DNA of 64,000 nt from Hippophae tibetana. Its lineage: Eukaryota; Streptophyta; Magnoliopsida; Rosales; Elaeagnaceae. A program made the translations under genes and the position numbers. Position 1 is the stretch's first letter. The number at the start of each line of letters is the position of its first letter. Below the pieces are notes generated by a model that searched no databases, was not told the origin of the DNA, and worked only from the letters and a program-made list of their open reading frames with translations. The stretch covers positions 9,622,501 through 9,686,500 of the forward strand of contig CM072809.1 in NCBI GenBank assembly GCA_037013495.1, read 5' to 3'. Below are positions 35,085 through 47,200 of the stretch, in pieces.

Positions 35085-35420
35085 ATGGTGCAACCAAAGG
35101 TTCAAAATGGAATAGATGTCCACGTGTATGAGCCAATCATCACTTTCACTGCTGTGAAGCTACAATTGTTGGTTGAGGCACCTAAGGCTTACGATGTTGT
35201 GATGTTCTACCAAGCTGCTTTCAGAGCTGAGGAGGTCAGTCGTACTTTAGACCCCAAGCACAAGGCTAATCAAGATAGTAATTCAAATGCTACGCTGAGC
35301 TCAAGCTTTCTGGTGGATTATGAGGCCAACCCACAACGGCAACTAGTACAACTCCAACGAGCAGCTAGAATGATACCCCAGATCCCAGCCAAATACCCAC
35401 AGATTAAAATAATCTGTTGA
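35085..35420 (+). pseudogene. Captured At5g48480-like (glyoxalase/VOC fold) gene fragment in the copia 2 leader
   Basis: A plus-strand frame of 111 residues lies antisense inside the leader of copia element 2. Its first 75 or so residues resemble the N-terminal half of plant At5g48480-type proteins of the glyoxalase/vicinal oxygen chelate fold: ITFTAVKLQLLVEAPKA, VMFYQAAFRAEEV, then TLDPKHKANQ and SSSFLV, against family F..K..LLVEA.KA.DAV.FYK.AFGA, L.PKRK..QE and GSSF.V. The preceding bases (TCTCAGATCAAACAAAA before ATG) look like the donor gene's own leader. After about residue 80 the similarity ends and the frame is AT-typical leader sequence. The rest of the host gene is missing, so it is not expected to be functional as such. 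Confidence 0.6.
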
Positions 35421-35612
35421 GCATCCGTAAACCAAAAAAACAAAAAAATCAAACTAGTTCAGAGAGGAACATAAATTAGCGTAATACATCAAATCAACCA
35501 AACCAACATACCATATCAAACTAGTGTAAGGAGAACAGAAATCAGTTTATTTCCAACGTAGCAGGTAGCTATTTTATTTCATTAAGACAACAATAACTTT
35601 ACTTTGATACCA

Positions 35613-35821
35613 TGAAAAATATTGTGTTTCTTTGTTAATTATCATATATATTTCATATATTTTCTATTCTGTCTTTTCTATACAAGAGTATTGATTATGT
35701 ATACTAAGAAAACGAAACTAAAACCCTAACCTTAATAACTATTGCACATTTATACTTTATGCTCCACCAAAACATTATTGTCTACCATTTTCCTACTCTA
35801 TTAACATTATTGCTTAACATT
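35613..35821 (-). repeat. 5' LTR of copia element 2, outer end degraded
   Basis: It starts TGAAAAATATTGTG next to the primer site and is collinear with the left LTR until about 35795. Confidence 0.75.
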
Positions 35822-36360
35822 ATTGCTACCTCAGAATGGTATGAATAATAGCTTTAATTCACTATAATACTTCCACTATTGTTGATGGCAATCTATGGCA
35901 TAAAAAGGTTAGGCCACCCTCATTTCTCTATTGTTAAAAAGGTTATTACTGCTTCTGGAATGTCATTTAAACAAAATTTCTTTAATAATGTTTACGGAGC
36001 TTATTAATTAGACAAGTCTTATAGGCTAGCTTTTATTCATTCTATGATCTCTTGTCCTTTTGATATTATGCATGTAGATGTACGGGGCCTTTTGTTAGTT
36101 ATATAAGTAGGTATTTATGTTATTCTTTGTCTTGGTGGAATTTTTCTTGTCATTATTGACAATTTTTATTATCAGTGTTGGTATTTTTCTTACCAGTATT
36201 AACACTTCATGTATGTTGTAGGTTTCAATTAACATGCATGGATGAAGTCAAAATTATAAAAAATTCTCTTATGAATTTTTACAATCTCATTACTCAACTT
36301 AAGAAGAGGTCTGTAGTATTATTTTTTGATGTACAATTACATTGTAGTACTTGAATGAGT
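35822..36360 (+). pseudogene. Integrase segment of the old copia relic
   Basis: It resumes the plus-strand polyprotein with LPQNG, then LWHKRLGHPHFSIVKKVI (the H-x3-H part of the integrase zinc domain), GAY*LDKSYRLAF and FDIMHVDVRG (family FDLVHVDVWGP, first catalytic Asp). It fades by about 36350 after a remnant of the NFYNLI..QF region. Stops are present. Confidence 0.7.
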
Positions 36361-38490
36361 GCAGCCTATTAAATTATACAATTTGTTCATTTTGTAAATA
36401 TTTATGGTATTTTCTTATAATTTTTAAATTTTATTTGTTTTGGAGCATCTTTTTATTATAAATACAAGTATTTTTTTTATTGAGCTACAAAAAACCTAAA
36501 GGTGATTTTTAATAGGGTGGACATGTTTTTTAAAAAATTGACCAACTGAGTATATCGAAATTATATTTTTCTTCTCGAAGGTTGGTTGGTCTAGATAGAT
36601 TTCAAAATTATGTAAAACAGAGTTGTAGGTTTTAAAAATAACATAACCTACATAACTAAACTGAACTTACTCCTTTTATGCACTGATATTTCAAGTATTT
36701 TTTATTTTTTATTTATTTATATATTATAATTTTTATTATTATTGAATTATAATTATAAATATATTAAATTTCATCTAAAATAAAATGTAGCTAAAACTTA
36801 GGTTAGAGTTCTACACATTAAAGTTGATATTGTTATTGTATGTTGGCTTAAAAGTTTGTTTTTTAGGTAATAATTCGATTAACTTAAACCCGCTAAAATA
36901 TAATTACTTATATAATAATCTAATAACTAGTATAATCAACAATAATCAACAAACACCCGTACGTTCTTAAGTTTTACTTTAAAAAAAAAACCTCAAAATG
37001 CAGTGTACTAAATCATTGTCCACATTACCATTTAACGTCAGAATAGAAGGGCGATCGAGCAATGTTATTTATTCCATTTTTTGTAATATCTTTAATGATA
37101 TATTAGTATTTTATCGAAGATAAATAATGAGATCGAAGGATGTTGAAAGAGTTTGTGAGATTATTTTTTAGATTCTTACGTAAACAAAAATTATTTGCCA
37201 TAGAAGAATAGGAGGTCGCCACGTTTTCAAGTCGGTTGGTTGGAACGTAATCTCCAGCCTAATTTTGTGGCGTTCTTCATGGGACAAAACCCCAAAAATA
37301 GTAAATGCATCAAAATTGAGAGAATATATATATATATATTAAAAAAAACTGAGAAAACCAACTAGCTAGCATGATTTTGAAGTAAATTAATTATAAGACA
37401 TGGATATACATGAGTTCGGTAGTCCATGCCTTTGACTATATTGCTTTCCAAATAATTGATTAACGAACATAAGAAGATTTTTAGGATAAAGAGTGATGAC
37501 TATGGAGACCTAAATCTAACAAATTTTCAAAAATTCAAACTTATTAAGAAATCTATGTAATAAGTCATTTAAACTCTATTGATTATGTTTAAAATCTAGC
37601 ATATATATATATATATATATGAATATTTAATGTATGGTGTCAAAATTATTATTATTATTGCAAGTTATAAACAAAGTGTCAAAAATAGTGTTAAGTTTAA
37701 TTACTTAATTGGATGGACACAACGTTGTATTTTTTATTTTATTTTTATTAAAAAAGACGCACGTAGTATAGTGTAATTGGAATATATAAATTTTGAAAGA
37801 AAGAAAAAAAGAATTTTTTTGAACTATTTACGACAACAACACTTAAAATTTTGACGCGATTTGTACGTAGAGTAGTAAATCATGCTTTCTATCGTTAAAA
37901 CTACAAGAAAATCACGAGGCAAATAATTATATATGTATGATAAAATGATTATTGTGCTAAAAAAAAATGTTATTTGCTATATCATTAAGTCAGTCACGTC
38001 AAAAAGTCAATATATATAACAAAATATCAATTTTTGTTTCTTTTAGAATTTGATGCGTGATTGGTGGGATTTGTTATTTGCTATAGCTATAAGTGGAAAA
38101 TAATAGCCCTAATGAAAATCGATATAACAATAGGTATCGAATTTCATTTAAAAAATCAATCATGAAAAATAATTTTTTAATTAAATGATATTTAATAATG
38201 AATACGTTAAAATGATGGTAATTGAATTATAATAAGATATAGTTACATGATATTTAATATAAAGTAATATATTATATTTTTTTAAAAATAAAAAAATGAA
38301 TGAGTTAAAAGATAAACTTGAATTTCTTTTTTAATTAGGTTCCATTGTTCTATTGTTTAAAAAAATAGTAAAGATTAAAACGGCAACACAAGTACGTTAC
38401 GTAGGACGTAGCAGAAATGTTAGGAAAAAGAGAATCCCGTAGGAATCAAACCATGCAATACTGATGATCACGAGGACACTGCCGTTTTAG
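36361..38490. other. AT-rich intergenic DNA upstream of the bHLH gene
   Basis: No gene is supported. Short (AT)n runs lie near 37326-37340 and 37600-37620. Confidence 0.5.
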
Positions 38491-38496
38491 ACAAGA

Positions 38497-38505
38497 CCAC
38501 GTGGC
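38497..38505. promoter_or_regulatory. Palindromic G-box (CCACGTGGC) upstream of the bHLH gene
   Basis: The core CACGTG at 38498-38503 is the binding site of bHLH and bZIP factors. It lies about 200 bp before the TATA box, so self- or cross-regulation by bHLH/bZIP factors is possible. Confidence 0.5.
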
Positions 38506-38697
38506 AGTCTGGTCCACACCCCACACCCACGGCCTATAGGTATGGTTCATTCGATGGCTCTCTGACCCACTTTCTCTCTTATCTCTCTCTCTCTCTCTAT
38601 CTATCTTCCTATATCCTCTTTCTCTCTCTTAATAATTATATTTCTGTCTACCACTTCAATTCTTTCCTCTACTCTTATTCCGGCTAAAGCCCTCCTT

Positions 38698-38705
38698 TAT
38701 ATATA
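38698..38705 (+). promoter_or_regulatory. TATA box of the bHLH gene
   Basis: TATATATA follows a CT-rich stretch (38570-38640) and would start transcription near 38735, giving a leader of about 460 nt if unspliced. Two minimal upstream frames are in that leader: ATG-AGA-TAG (38946-38954) and ATG-ACC-TAA (38999-39007). Confidence 0.5.
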
Positions 38706-39195
38706 CCCACTTTTCTCTCTTCTTCACCCTTGCAGCTTCTATCTCTTTATTACTACTCTCTTTTTTCATTTTTTTTTTATTCACTGGTTAAGACTTTGAA
38801 TTAAGCAAGAAAAGAAAGAAAGAGCAACATCATATTAATTAATCTTACAACATATATATATATATATAGAGTGTCCCTAACCACGTTTTATTACCTGTTC
38901 TGTACTAGCTTGATTTAGTCACAAAAGGACTTCCACGCGATTAGCATGAGATAGTACTTCTACTGACTAGTATTGCCTAGCTAGGTAGCTTTAACTATAT
39001 GACCTAATCCTTTACGGTGTCACTACCTTTTTTTTGTTATACCAATTGCATCGTACGTACTACTGCGTTATTTGTCAGCTAAACCCTTTTCACTTTTGCC
39101 CTTTTTCTGTTTTTCTCTTTTTGAAAAGAAGCTATAGCTTGATCCAGGTTTTTGATTTAATTTGTGACTTTGTGGAGGAAACTCAAATAGCAAGT

Positions 39196-41938
39196 ATGAT
39201 GAACAGAGCGTTGCCTGAGATGTTGAACTGTCTTAATACGCCGGGGAATTACACTGCCGGGTACTGTACGGACATGACGGTTTTGGAGAGGCAGAGAGCT
39301 CGATTGAAGTGGCTACAACAAGAACAGCTTCAACAACAACAGAGTTATTTCAGTGGGAGTGAGATTAATGGGTTGTTCTCTGTGCCTGATCAAGTGGGTC
39401 AAGTTCAGGGTTTTGAGGGTTTGGTCGGTAATAGTGAGTCGGTGTTTGGAGAGTCGATGAATAGGTTTGTCAAGGTTGACCCAGATGTAGAAAATGGGTG
39501 GCCTGAATTGGGCAAGTTTCAGATGCCCAATAGCTGTTTTCGGGATTCTGGGTTGATGAATGGTACAGGGTTTCAATTGATCAATGGTTCTATTCCCAGG
39601 ACCATTAGCTGCCCACCTGTAGTTGCAGCAGGACATGAACCCTCAAATCACAGCGAGGCTCCTCTGCCTGAAAAACTTTGTTCTGCTTCCGGCGGAGAAG
39701 CTTGCAAGAAGAGGAAGGCTGAAAAATCCCAAAGCTCAAAGGTAACAATTGCCTCTGTTTTTTTCCCCTCTGGGAATATTTGATTAATATTTAATTCTGT
39801 ACCTAATTCTAATTACCACTCAAATATAATCTAAGTTGTTTTCTAAAGGAAGTAATTGTTGATTTCTCTTTTTGAAGGCTGTGTTTTTAAAATGCTCCAG
39901 CTTAAGATTTGTGTCATTTTTTGCTGATAGAATTTAGTCATTTTGCTTTGGAATTTAATCTAGATTGTCACAGAAGATGAAACCAGAGAGAAAAGGACTA
40001 AAGGAAGTGCAGAGGAGGGTGAGTCCAAGATCACAGAACAAAATAGTACTAAGAACGACAACAGAGAAACTTCTGCCGATACTTCCAAGGAGAATTCCAA
40101 AGTTTCTGAGGTTCAAAAGCCTGATTACATTCACGTTAGAGCACGCCGTGGTCAAGCTACGGATAGTCATAGCTTAGCTGAAAGGGTAAGTGCAAGTTAT
40201 TAATTATGGTACTGATAACTTCCTCACTTTTAGTCTTTAGTCACAGTTTTATTGAAATTTACTTGTTGAGCTTATTTGGTATTGTGACATTCATGCAGGT
40301 GAGGAGGGAAAAGATCAGCGAGAGAATGAAGTATCTGCAAGATTTGGTACCCGGTTGCAATAAGATCACTAGTAAAGCTGGAATGCTGGATGAGATTATC
40401 AATTACGTTCAGTCTCTTCAAAGACAAATAGAGGTAAACCCTGCACTTTAAATTTCTTGCACGTGTTTGTTTTCTTTCAAATGCTTCCATCAATATCTGA
40501 ACTTCTTTGTAAAGACCATTACTTAATAAATAGATTACATCCTATTCATTTAAGCTACTATAGCCAATTCTATAGTTCATGACAGATGGTGGTGTTCCCT
40601 TTTGTTATTTGTATCCTAAAGCTATTTTTTGAGTTTCTCAAACCAAATGAAAACTTCAGAATTTGATTGCAACAATTGAAGCAAAGCTAAACATGAAATA
40701 AAATAGAGGGACCAAATCTTTAGTTTAATCATTCACTCATTTGTTTCACTATTAACTCGACTGTTTCTACGATTTACAGTTCTTGTCAATGAAACTAGCT
40801 ACTGTGAATCCTAGACTTGACTTCAACGTCGATGATTTATTTGTAAAAGAGGTAAGCAATTTAGTTACTGATGACATTAATATTAGGAATCCTCAGTTTG
40901 TTACTTGTTTTGAGAACTAATACAATAAAGCATTAGTTTATCTTAAACTTGATACTAATTCTCATTTTTCTTCAAAATGAACAGATGTTTCCTGCTTGTA
41001 ACACCAGTTTTCAAACAGTTGGAATGTCATCAGAAATGACCAACTCTGCATATCTTCAGTTTAATCCAGTCCAACAACTAGTTTCATGCAGTGGATCGGA
41101 AATTGAGATGAGTTCTGTTGATCCGGTGCTTCGAAGAACGATTAGTGCTCCCGTATCGATCCCCGAAACATTCTTTGACACATCCTGCTTCAATGTAATT
41201 ATTTCTAACACTTTCATATCTATTTTTTTACTCCATTTAGATATCTAGCAATGTTTTGACATGATACTACTCTTGGTTATCATCAGCAACTTCAGCATCC
41301 TGGAACTTGGGATTCCGATTTGCAAAACCTTTTTAATGTGGAATTTAATCAATTGGGAAGATCATCAACATCCTTCCAATCCCAACCATTTACAGGTAAA
41401 CAAAAACAAACCTTTCTTGTCAACTTTGTTTATTGGTTTCAGTTGATCCATAATATCAGCTTAGAAATGACCAAGCAGAATCTAATAAACTACTGCCTTG
41501 GATATTACTTATTAACTTTTTTCTACCTGAAAAAGTGGAAGTACTTTGCGTTAATCTCGGTAGCTTTTCTTCCAAAAATCATTTTTTTTACGGACCAATG
41601 GGATTCGGAAACCCAAACCTCACAATTCTATAATATAATGCCATTGGGCTACACATGCCCGGCCAAAGAATAAGCTCGTTGACTATGATATCTGATTAAC
41701 TATTTTGATGAAAAGAGTTGAAAAATTAAAGATGTTGGGAATTTTAACTGTAAGCCACATAATGGTTATCACTCAAAACTAATAATGTGTCTATTAGAAC
41801 GCTAAGTCAAATTCAAATCGTTATACAACTTTAATACTTTATTTTAACAATCATGCCTGCTCCAACTAATAGTCATGAAATATTTCTCTCTTTTTGGCAG
41901 GTCCCATTGAAGCTGGCATTCTAAAGATGGGGATGTGA
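39196..41938 (+). CDS. bHLH transcription factor of the CIB1/bHLH63 group, seven exons
   Basis: A 443-residue nuclear basic helix-loop-helix protein. Exons: 39196-39741, 39964-40185, 40299-40433, 40780-40851, 40985-41194, 41287-41395 and 41901-41938, all with GT-AG borders and a continuous frame. The first ATG of the tandem pair is the start; the frame is open further up but has no ATG. The N-terminus carries the group's [15 protein letters not shown] block (about residues 29-43). The bHLH is at about residues 240-310, from [20 protein letters not shown] through [20 protein letters not shown] to [21 protein letters not shown]251, E255 and R259 form the H-E-R triad of G-box binders. The tail matches the group's WDSDLQNLF segment. 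Known relatives (CIB1, bHLH62/49/74/79) bind CANNTG/G-box DNA; CIB1 binds cryptochrome 2 in blue light to promote flowering. Light-dependent action here is inference. Confidence 0.95.
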
Positions 41939-44135
41939 ATCTAATATCAATCATAAGATTTCTTGGATGAGTTTACCAGAAGGAACTTTTCTCCATGTTA
42001 TTTTTTTAGTCCTTAAGTAAATAAATTATAAATAATTGGAATGTCTACTTACGAATCAGTATGAATAAAATAATTGATTAACCATAAAACCTTACACTTT
42101 TTTTTATTGCCTTAGAAGAGTAAATCCTTATTCTGGTTTATTTTTGTTTGACATTCTATCTGCTACAACCACTAAATACCTAAAAGGAATAAAGCAAAGT
42201 AACCCCACATCAGAATTTGAAAGAGAAAGTTGTCCATGAATATGTTAAAGTTCCAGCTGTGAGTTGTGTGATTAGCATACAAGAATAGCAACAATATACT
42301 TATATATACATCCATAAATTAAATATAGCAAACTAGCAATAGATATCCAGTGGCACAACTTGTCCCTCTGATGGATGAAATTCAGAGACAATTTCAACCA
42401 AACACTACTGTGAAGAACTGTTTTAAGAGGACTTCGGATTACTGGTGGACCGCCTTGTTGCCTTTTGAGCCGGAATAGTAACATTTGTTGATAGAGACGC
42501 TGATAATTAGGCACTGTCGTGAACATATTTTGCAAATATATCATATATTTTTTAGTAGTTAATGTGACTCTTATCCTAAAATTTATTCCAAAACAAAAGA
42601 CACTTGTAAGTGGATAACAAGAAATACATAGAAGATGAAATATACAAAGTACAAAGTGCAGTGTCATACAGTCCATTAGATTTGACCATATCCACACCTT
42701 TGTCTTCTCTGTTATGTTTTGAAAATAAGAGTAGAAGAACCTAGTTTACTACATTTCATGTAAAAGTACATTAGGTTTTAAAAGTAGGAAATCATAAGTG
42801 CATGAACAGTATCCAATATTATATTGACATCTTATTCTTAAAACATAATAGACTACAAATGTAATATCCCAAAACTAGAAGAGTAAAGCGTATATGGCTA
42901 AACCTATTGGAATCCCATGATATTATTTCCCCCTAAATACTATTCCTATCCTGTTTCTTAATGGATAAGGATAATGAACAAAGTGAAGGCTATAAATTGA
43001 CATAAAAACTGTCATGATAGTGAATACTCTGAATGGTGGTGAGACCATGACACGGACATTCACTAGGCAAGCTGTGTGATGTATCATCCGAGAATATTGG
43101 TCTTTGTTATAAATAAGATTAGGGATGTAAACTAGTTTATAGTTATCTCATTTCATTTCATGTTTTATTTATTGTCTTTAATATGTTAATAATATAATAT
43201 TGTTTTATTTTATTTAAATATTATCTAATCTCATTTCATCTTATTTATATTATAGTTATAATAGACATAACTTTAAATATATATTGTATATTTTTTTATT
43301 AAAATTACATTATAAATTATCATTTATTATTATTTTTGTATTCTTATTTTTTCATTTAATTTCATTAAAAACAAATGAGATATCTCAATTAATATTATTT
43401 TATTATCGTTTCATCTCATTAAAAATTAAGTGAAACAAGATAAGAAAGATTTTGAAAATTAATGAATTATTTTATAAATCTCATTAATATCTCATCTTAA
43501 TTTACACCTCAGAATAAAATAGTATCTTAATAATTAAAATTTCATATGAATATAACTATTTAATGTTAAACATCTTTTGCCATAATGAGTAATTGCAATA
43601 TTATTAATCATATTAAATGAGTTAATTGTGGTTCACTTTTAACAATTTTAATTAAAAAATATATGTTTATTTTTTTAAATTGTTAAAAATATATCTTTAT
43701 TTACTGCTTAAGAAAAATGAAATACAAAGTAAAATTAAATCTTATTATTATTATTTTGTATGACGCTAGTTACAATTGAAATTACGTCATGAAATTAAAT
43801 AATATTATTTTTATTATTATTTATTTTTGTGTGAGGCTAGACCACAAAAAATTGCCTAAACAACTTAAATTAGGTGATGCATGTTGTTGCTCTTGGGAGA
43901 TAGAAGAGGCGCTAAGTGAAGCAGCTATCCTACATTTTAAAACAGAGAGAGAAGGTGGGCCTAATTCTCATCCAAACGAGATCTCTTTAATCGCTATATA
44001 ATATCTCTTTGTACCACTGGATGGTGAAAGATGAATTAATGACCTTCCCCTTTCCAATTCTTAGGTCCAATTCAACTTTTGCCGAATCAATCTCTGCTAA
44101 TATTTCAGTTTTCCTGTCAACTTAATTGAATATAA
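41939..44135. other. Intergenic; possible MITE and a weak minus-strand frame
   Basis: No gene is supported. A minus-strand frame at 42272-42697 (141 codons) has a GC-richer centre (42330-42520), but each reading frame is broken and no family was recognised. A MITE-like segment at about 43126-43513 starts AGGGATGTAAAC and ends with the complement of GAGGTGTAAAT, rich in TCTCATTTCAT words. The duplication at its borders is unclear. The plus frame at 43789-44001 is not recognised. Confidence 0.45.
43126..43513. mobile_element. Possible hAT-like MITE
   Basis: Imperfect inverted ends AGGGATGTAAAC and (complement) GAGGTGTAAATT bracket about 390 bp of AT-rich non-coding DNA with repeated ATCTCATTTCAT-like words in both orientations. 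A clean 8-bp duplication was not confirmed. Confidence 0.4.
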
Positions 44136-44282
44136 TGAAAATATATTTACAATACAAATATTATGAATAATAATACAAATATAGATACAAAAAATAAAAA
44201 TCTATTTTTTTAAAAAATATTAATTGCATACAATTAATATACATATGATAAGGTATATTAGTTACATACAACTAATATATTA

Positions 44283-47200
44283 TTAATGATGATTTATTAA
44301 TACTTCTCCTAAAGTTGTCGCATAGATATCGATCATGTCCAACTTGTTTAGTGAGTCGTATAATGTCTTTTTAGAAACTCCTTTTGTAAGCATATCTGCA
44401 AATTGCTCTTCAGTGGGAACAAAAGAAAAACTAATAATTTTGGCGTCTAGCTTCTCTTTTATAAAGTAACTATCAACCTCTACATGCTTAGTGCGATCAT
44501 GTTTTACTGGATTTTGTGATATAGCATTGGTTGCCCGATTGTCACAATACAATTGCATAGTATTTTTGAGTTTGAAACCCAAATCAAATAACAAAGCTCT
44601 TATCCACAGTAATTCACAAACCCCATGAGTCATACCTCTATACTCAGTCTCAACACTAGATCACACCACCACTTTCTACTTCTTACTTTTCCATGTAACC
44701 AAATTACCTCCCACAAAGGTGAAATAACCCGATGTTAACTTTCTATCTGTAATACTTTATGCCCAATCTGCATCTGTGAAGCCATAAACTTCGAGAGGAT
44801 TGTTGTGTCTAGAGAACATTACTCCTCTTCTTAGAGCCGATTTCAAATACCTTAAAATTCTCAAAACTTCATTCATGTGGTTCTCATTTGGATTATGCAT
44901 GAACTGACTCACCACACTTACTGCATCTGCAACATCTGGTCTAATATGAGCCAAGTAAATCAAACGCCCAACCAATCTCTAATAGTGAGCTCGATCAGTT
45001 GGTATTTGATCTAGATACTCTGCTAAACAATGGTTTTGTTCAATATGAGTGTCAATAGGTTTACAATCCAACATACTTGTCTCTGTTAGCATATCAATAA
45101 TGTACTTCCTCTGACACAGATATATTCCTTCTCTTCCTCTGGCAACCTCAATTCCTAAGAAGTACTTTAGTTCACCTAAGTCCTTCATCTCGAATTCAGA
45201 GGCTAGTTGTCTTTATAATTTATCCATCTCAACAATATCATCACCAATTATTACCATATCATCAACATAAATTATTAGAGTTGTTACCTTCCCTCGTTGA
45301 TGTTTAAGAAATAGAGTGTGGTCTGAATTACTCTATTTGTAACCAACCTTCTGCATGAACTGTGAAAACCTTCCAAACCAAGCTCGAGTGGATTGCTTGA
45401 GACCATACAAAGACTTCCTCAATTTGCATACAAAATTACCAGGAGAATCAACTACATACCCAAGTGGAAGACTTATGTACACCTCCTCAGCTAATTCTCC
45501 ATGAAGAAACACATTCTTGACATCAAAATGTTGAAGTGGCTAGTTTAGGTTAGCAGCAAGTGAGAGCAGAACCCGAATAGTGTTCATTTTGGCAACAGAA
45601 GCAAAAGTCTCATCGTAGTCTACACCATACGTTTGAGTAAACCCTTTTACTACAAGACGAGCTTTATACCAATTTACAGATCCATCACTATTGTGTTTTA
45701 TAGTAAACACCCATCAACAACCAACTACCTTTTTTCCTTGTGGTGGTGGCATAAGTTGCCAAATATCGTTCTTCTGTAACGCCTCCATCTCTTCAGCCAT
45801 TGCCTTTCTCCATATTGGATATCCCAACGCATCATGCACTTTGTTAGGTACTGATACACCATATATTTGATTCACAAATGATTTATATGACTTAGATAAT
45901 CTTTTAGTGGACATGTAATTGGCTACTGGGTATTTTGATTTTGCATGAATATTTGGTTCATACCTTTTTGTTGGTTGACCTCAAGTAGACCTATTTGGTA
46001 ACACATATTGTCAAACATTAGACTCAATGCTATTAGTATCAGTGGGTTTACATACCTCAGATGAGTGACCTTTAGTACCATGGAGTTGTTGATCAGGGGT
46101 AGGAGTAATGCTTGAGGGAACATTTGTGTCTTCAACTTCATTTGCTATAAGTGAATTTAGTGCTTGAATACTTGGAACATCTGCTTCTTCGATGACTGGA
46201 TTCAATTGATTAGGAATCTCATCTGGTCTCATTGAAACATCAGTTAGTGATTCTTCTAATTCCTCCCCATCATCATGATACAGTTCTTCGAAATATGTAT
46301 TCTCCCCCTGACGATCAGTATCAGGTGAGAAAAAATAACTCATGTCCTCAAAGAAGGTAACATCCATAGTGACACAATACTTTCTGGTCGGTGGATGAAA
46401 GCACTTGTACCATTTCTGATAACCTCTATAACCAACAAACACACATTTAATTGCCTGGACATTTAATTTAGACCTTTGATTTTTAGGAACATGCACAAAG
46501 GCAACACAACTAAATACACATGCAGGAAGATTATGGAAGGATGACAAAGGGACGTAAGATGCAAGAATCTGAAATGAGATTTTTCTGTTAAGGACACTAG
46601 ACGAGAGACGATTAATGAGATGGGCGGAAGCTTGTATAGCATCACCCAAAAGATATTTTGGCATATAAGCACTAAATAGGAGTGCACGAGTCATATCAAG
46701 TAAATGATGATTTTTTTTCTTTCAGAAACTCCATTTTGTTTCGGTGTTTTCGGACAAGTAGTTTGGTGAATAATCTTATGTGTTTTGAAAAAATCTTGAA
46801 AAACATAATTAACATATTCTCCCCCATTGTGAGAACGGAGGATCTGAATGATGCCATTGTATTGTGTTTGAACGAAGGTATGAAAAGTTTGAAAAACTGA
46901 AAAAACTTCATCTTTTGTTCTAAGAAGAGAAATCTACGATAACCATATACAATCATCGATAAACGAAACAAAATATCTCATACCAAATATAGTGGGCTCT
47001 TTAGATGGTCCCTAAACATCATAATGAATTAATTCAAAAGGAATAGTACTTTTTTAGAAATATTAGGAGAATAAGTAATACGATGGCTTTTGGCCAAAAC
47101 ACAAGTCTCACAATGTAAAATAGTCTCACTAACACCAATAAATAAAGTGGGCATGAATTTTTTCATAAGACTAAAAGACGGATACCCTAAGCGGCGATGG

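Larger units (their letters stand above)
30462..35821 (-). mobile_element. Copia element 2, same family as element 1
   Basis: A minus-strand copia of about 5.4 kb. The left LTR is 30462-30690 (first base mutated from T to C) and the right LTR about 35613-35821. The right LTR's outer end is degraded, with a local duplication of TAACATTATTGCT. The primer site is mutated (ACTTTGATACCA complement, 35601-35612) and the polypurine tract (complement of TTTCCCCTCA) is at 30691-30700. It retains the gag-protease-integrase region that element 1 lost. Its leader carries a host gene fragment. Numerous stops and the altered protease site make it defective. Confidence 0.88.
28197..36360 (+). mobile_element. 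Old plus-strand copia relic, split by two later insertions
   Basis: The LTR (28197-28377) starts TGTTGGAGGATATATG and ends TTTTACA, with a degenerate primer site TGATATTAGAGCC at 28378-28390. Gag follows to about 29340, protease to about 30460, and integrase resumes at about 35822 and fades by 36360. A hAT-like MITE (29437-29862) sits just after the gag zinc knuckle. Copia element 2 sits between GLYK and LPQ of the protease/integrase junction: GGACTATACAAA on the left joins CTACCTCAG on the right. No reverse transcriptase or 3' LTR is seen, so the relic is also 3'-truncated. Confidence 0.75.

Noticed and set aside
39034-39195. N-terminal extension of the bHLH protein
   Set aside because: The frame is open, but it starts at TTG rather than ATG and lacks the conserved group start. 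The ATG pair at 39196 fits the family.
39313-39636. Minus-strand 107-codon frame
   Set aside because: It is a shadow on the opposite strand of bHLH exon 1.
41261-41673. Frames reading through bHLH exon 6 into intron 6
   Set aside because: Spliced joining gives the family C-terminus; read-through gives AT-rich intron translation.
42272-42697. Minus-strand 141-codon frame as a gene
   Set aside because: No recognised domain, hydrophobic AT-driven ends, and no splice or promoter support. Kept only as a note in the intergenic entry.
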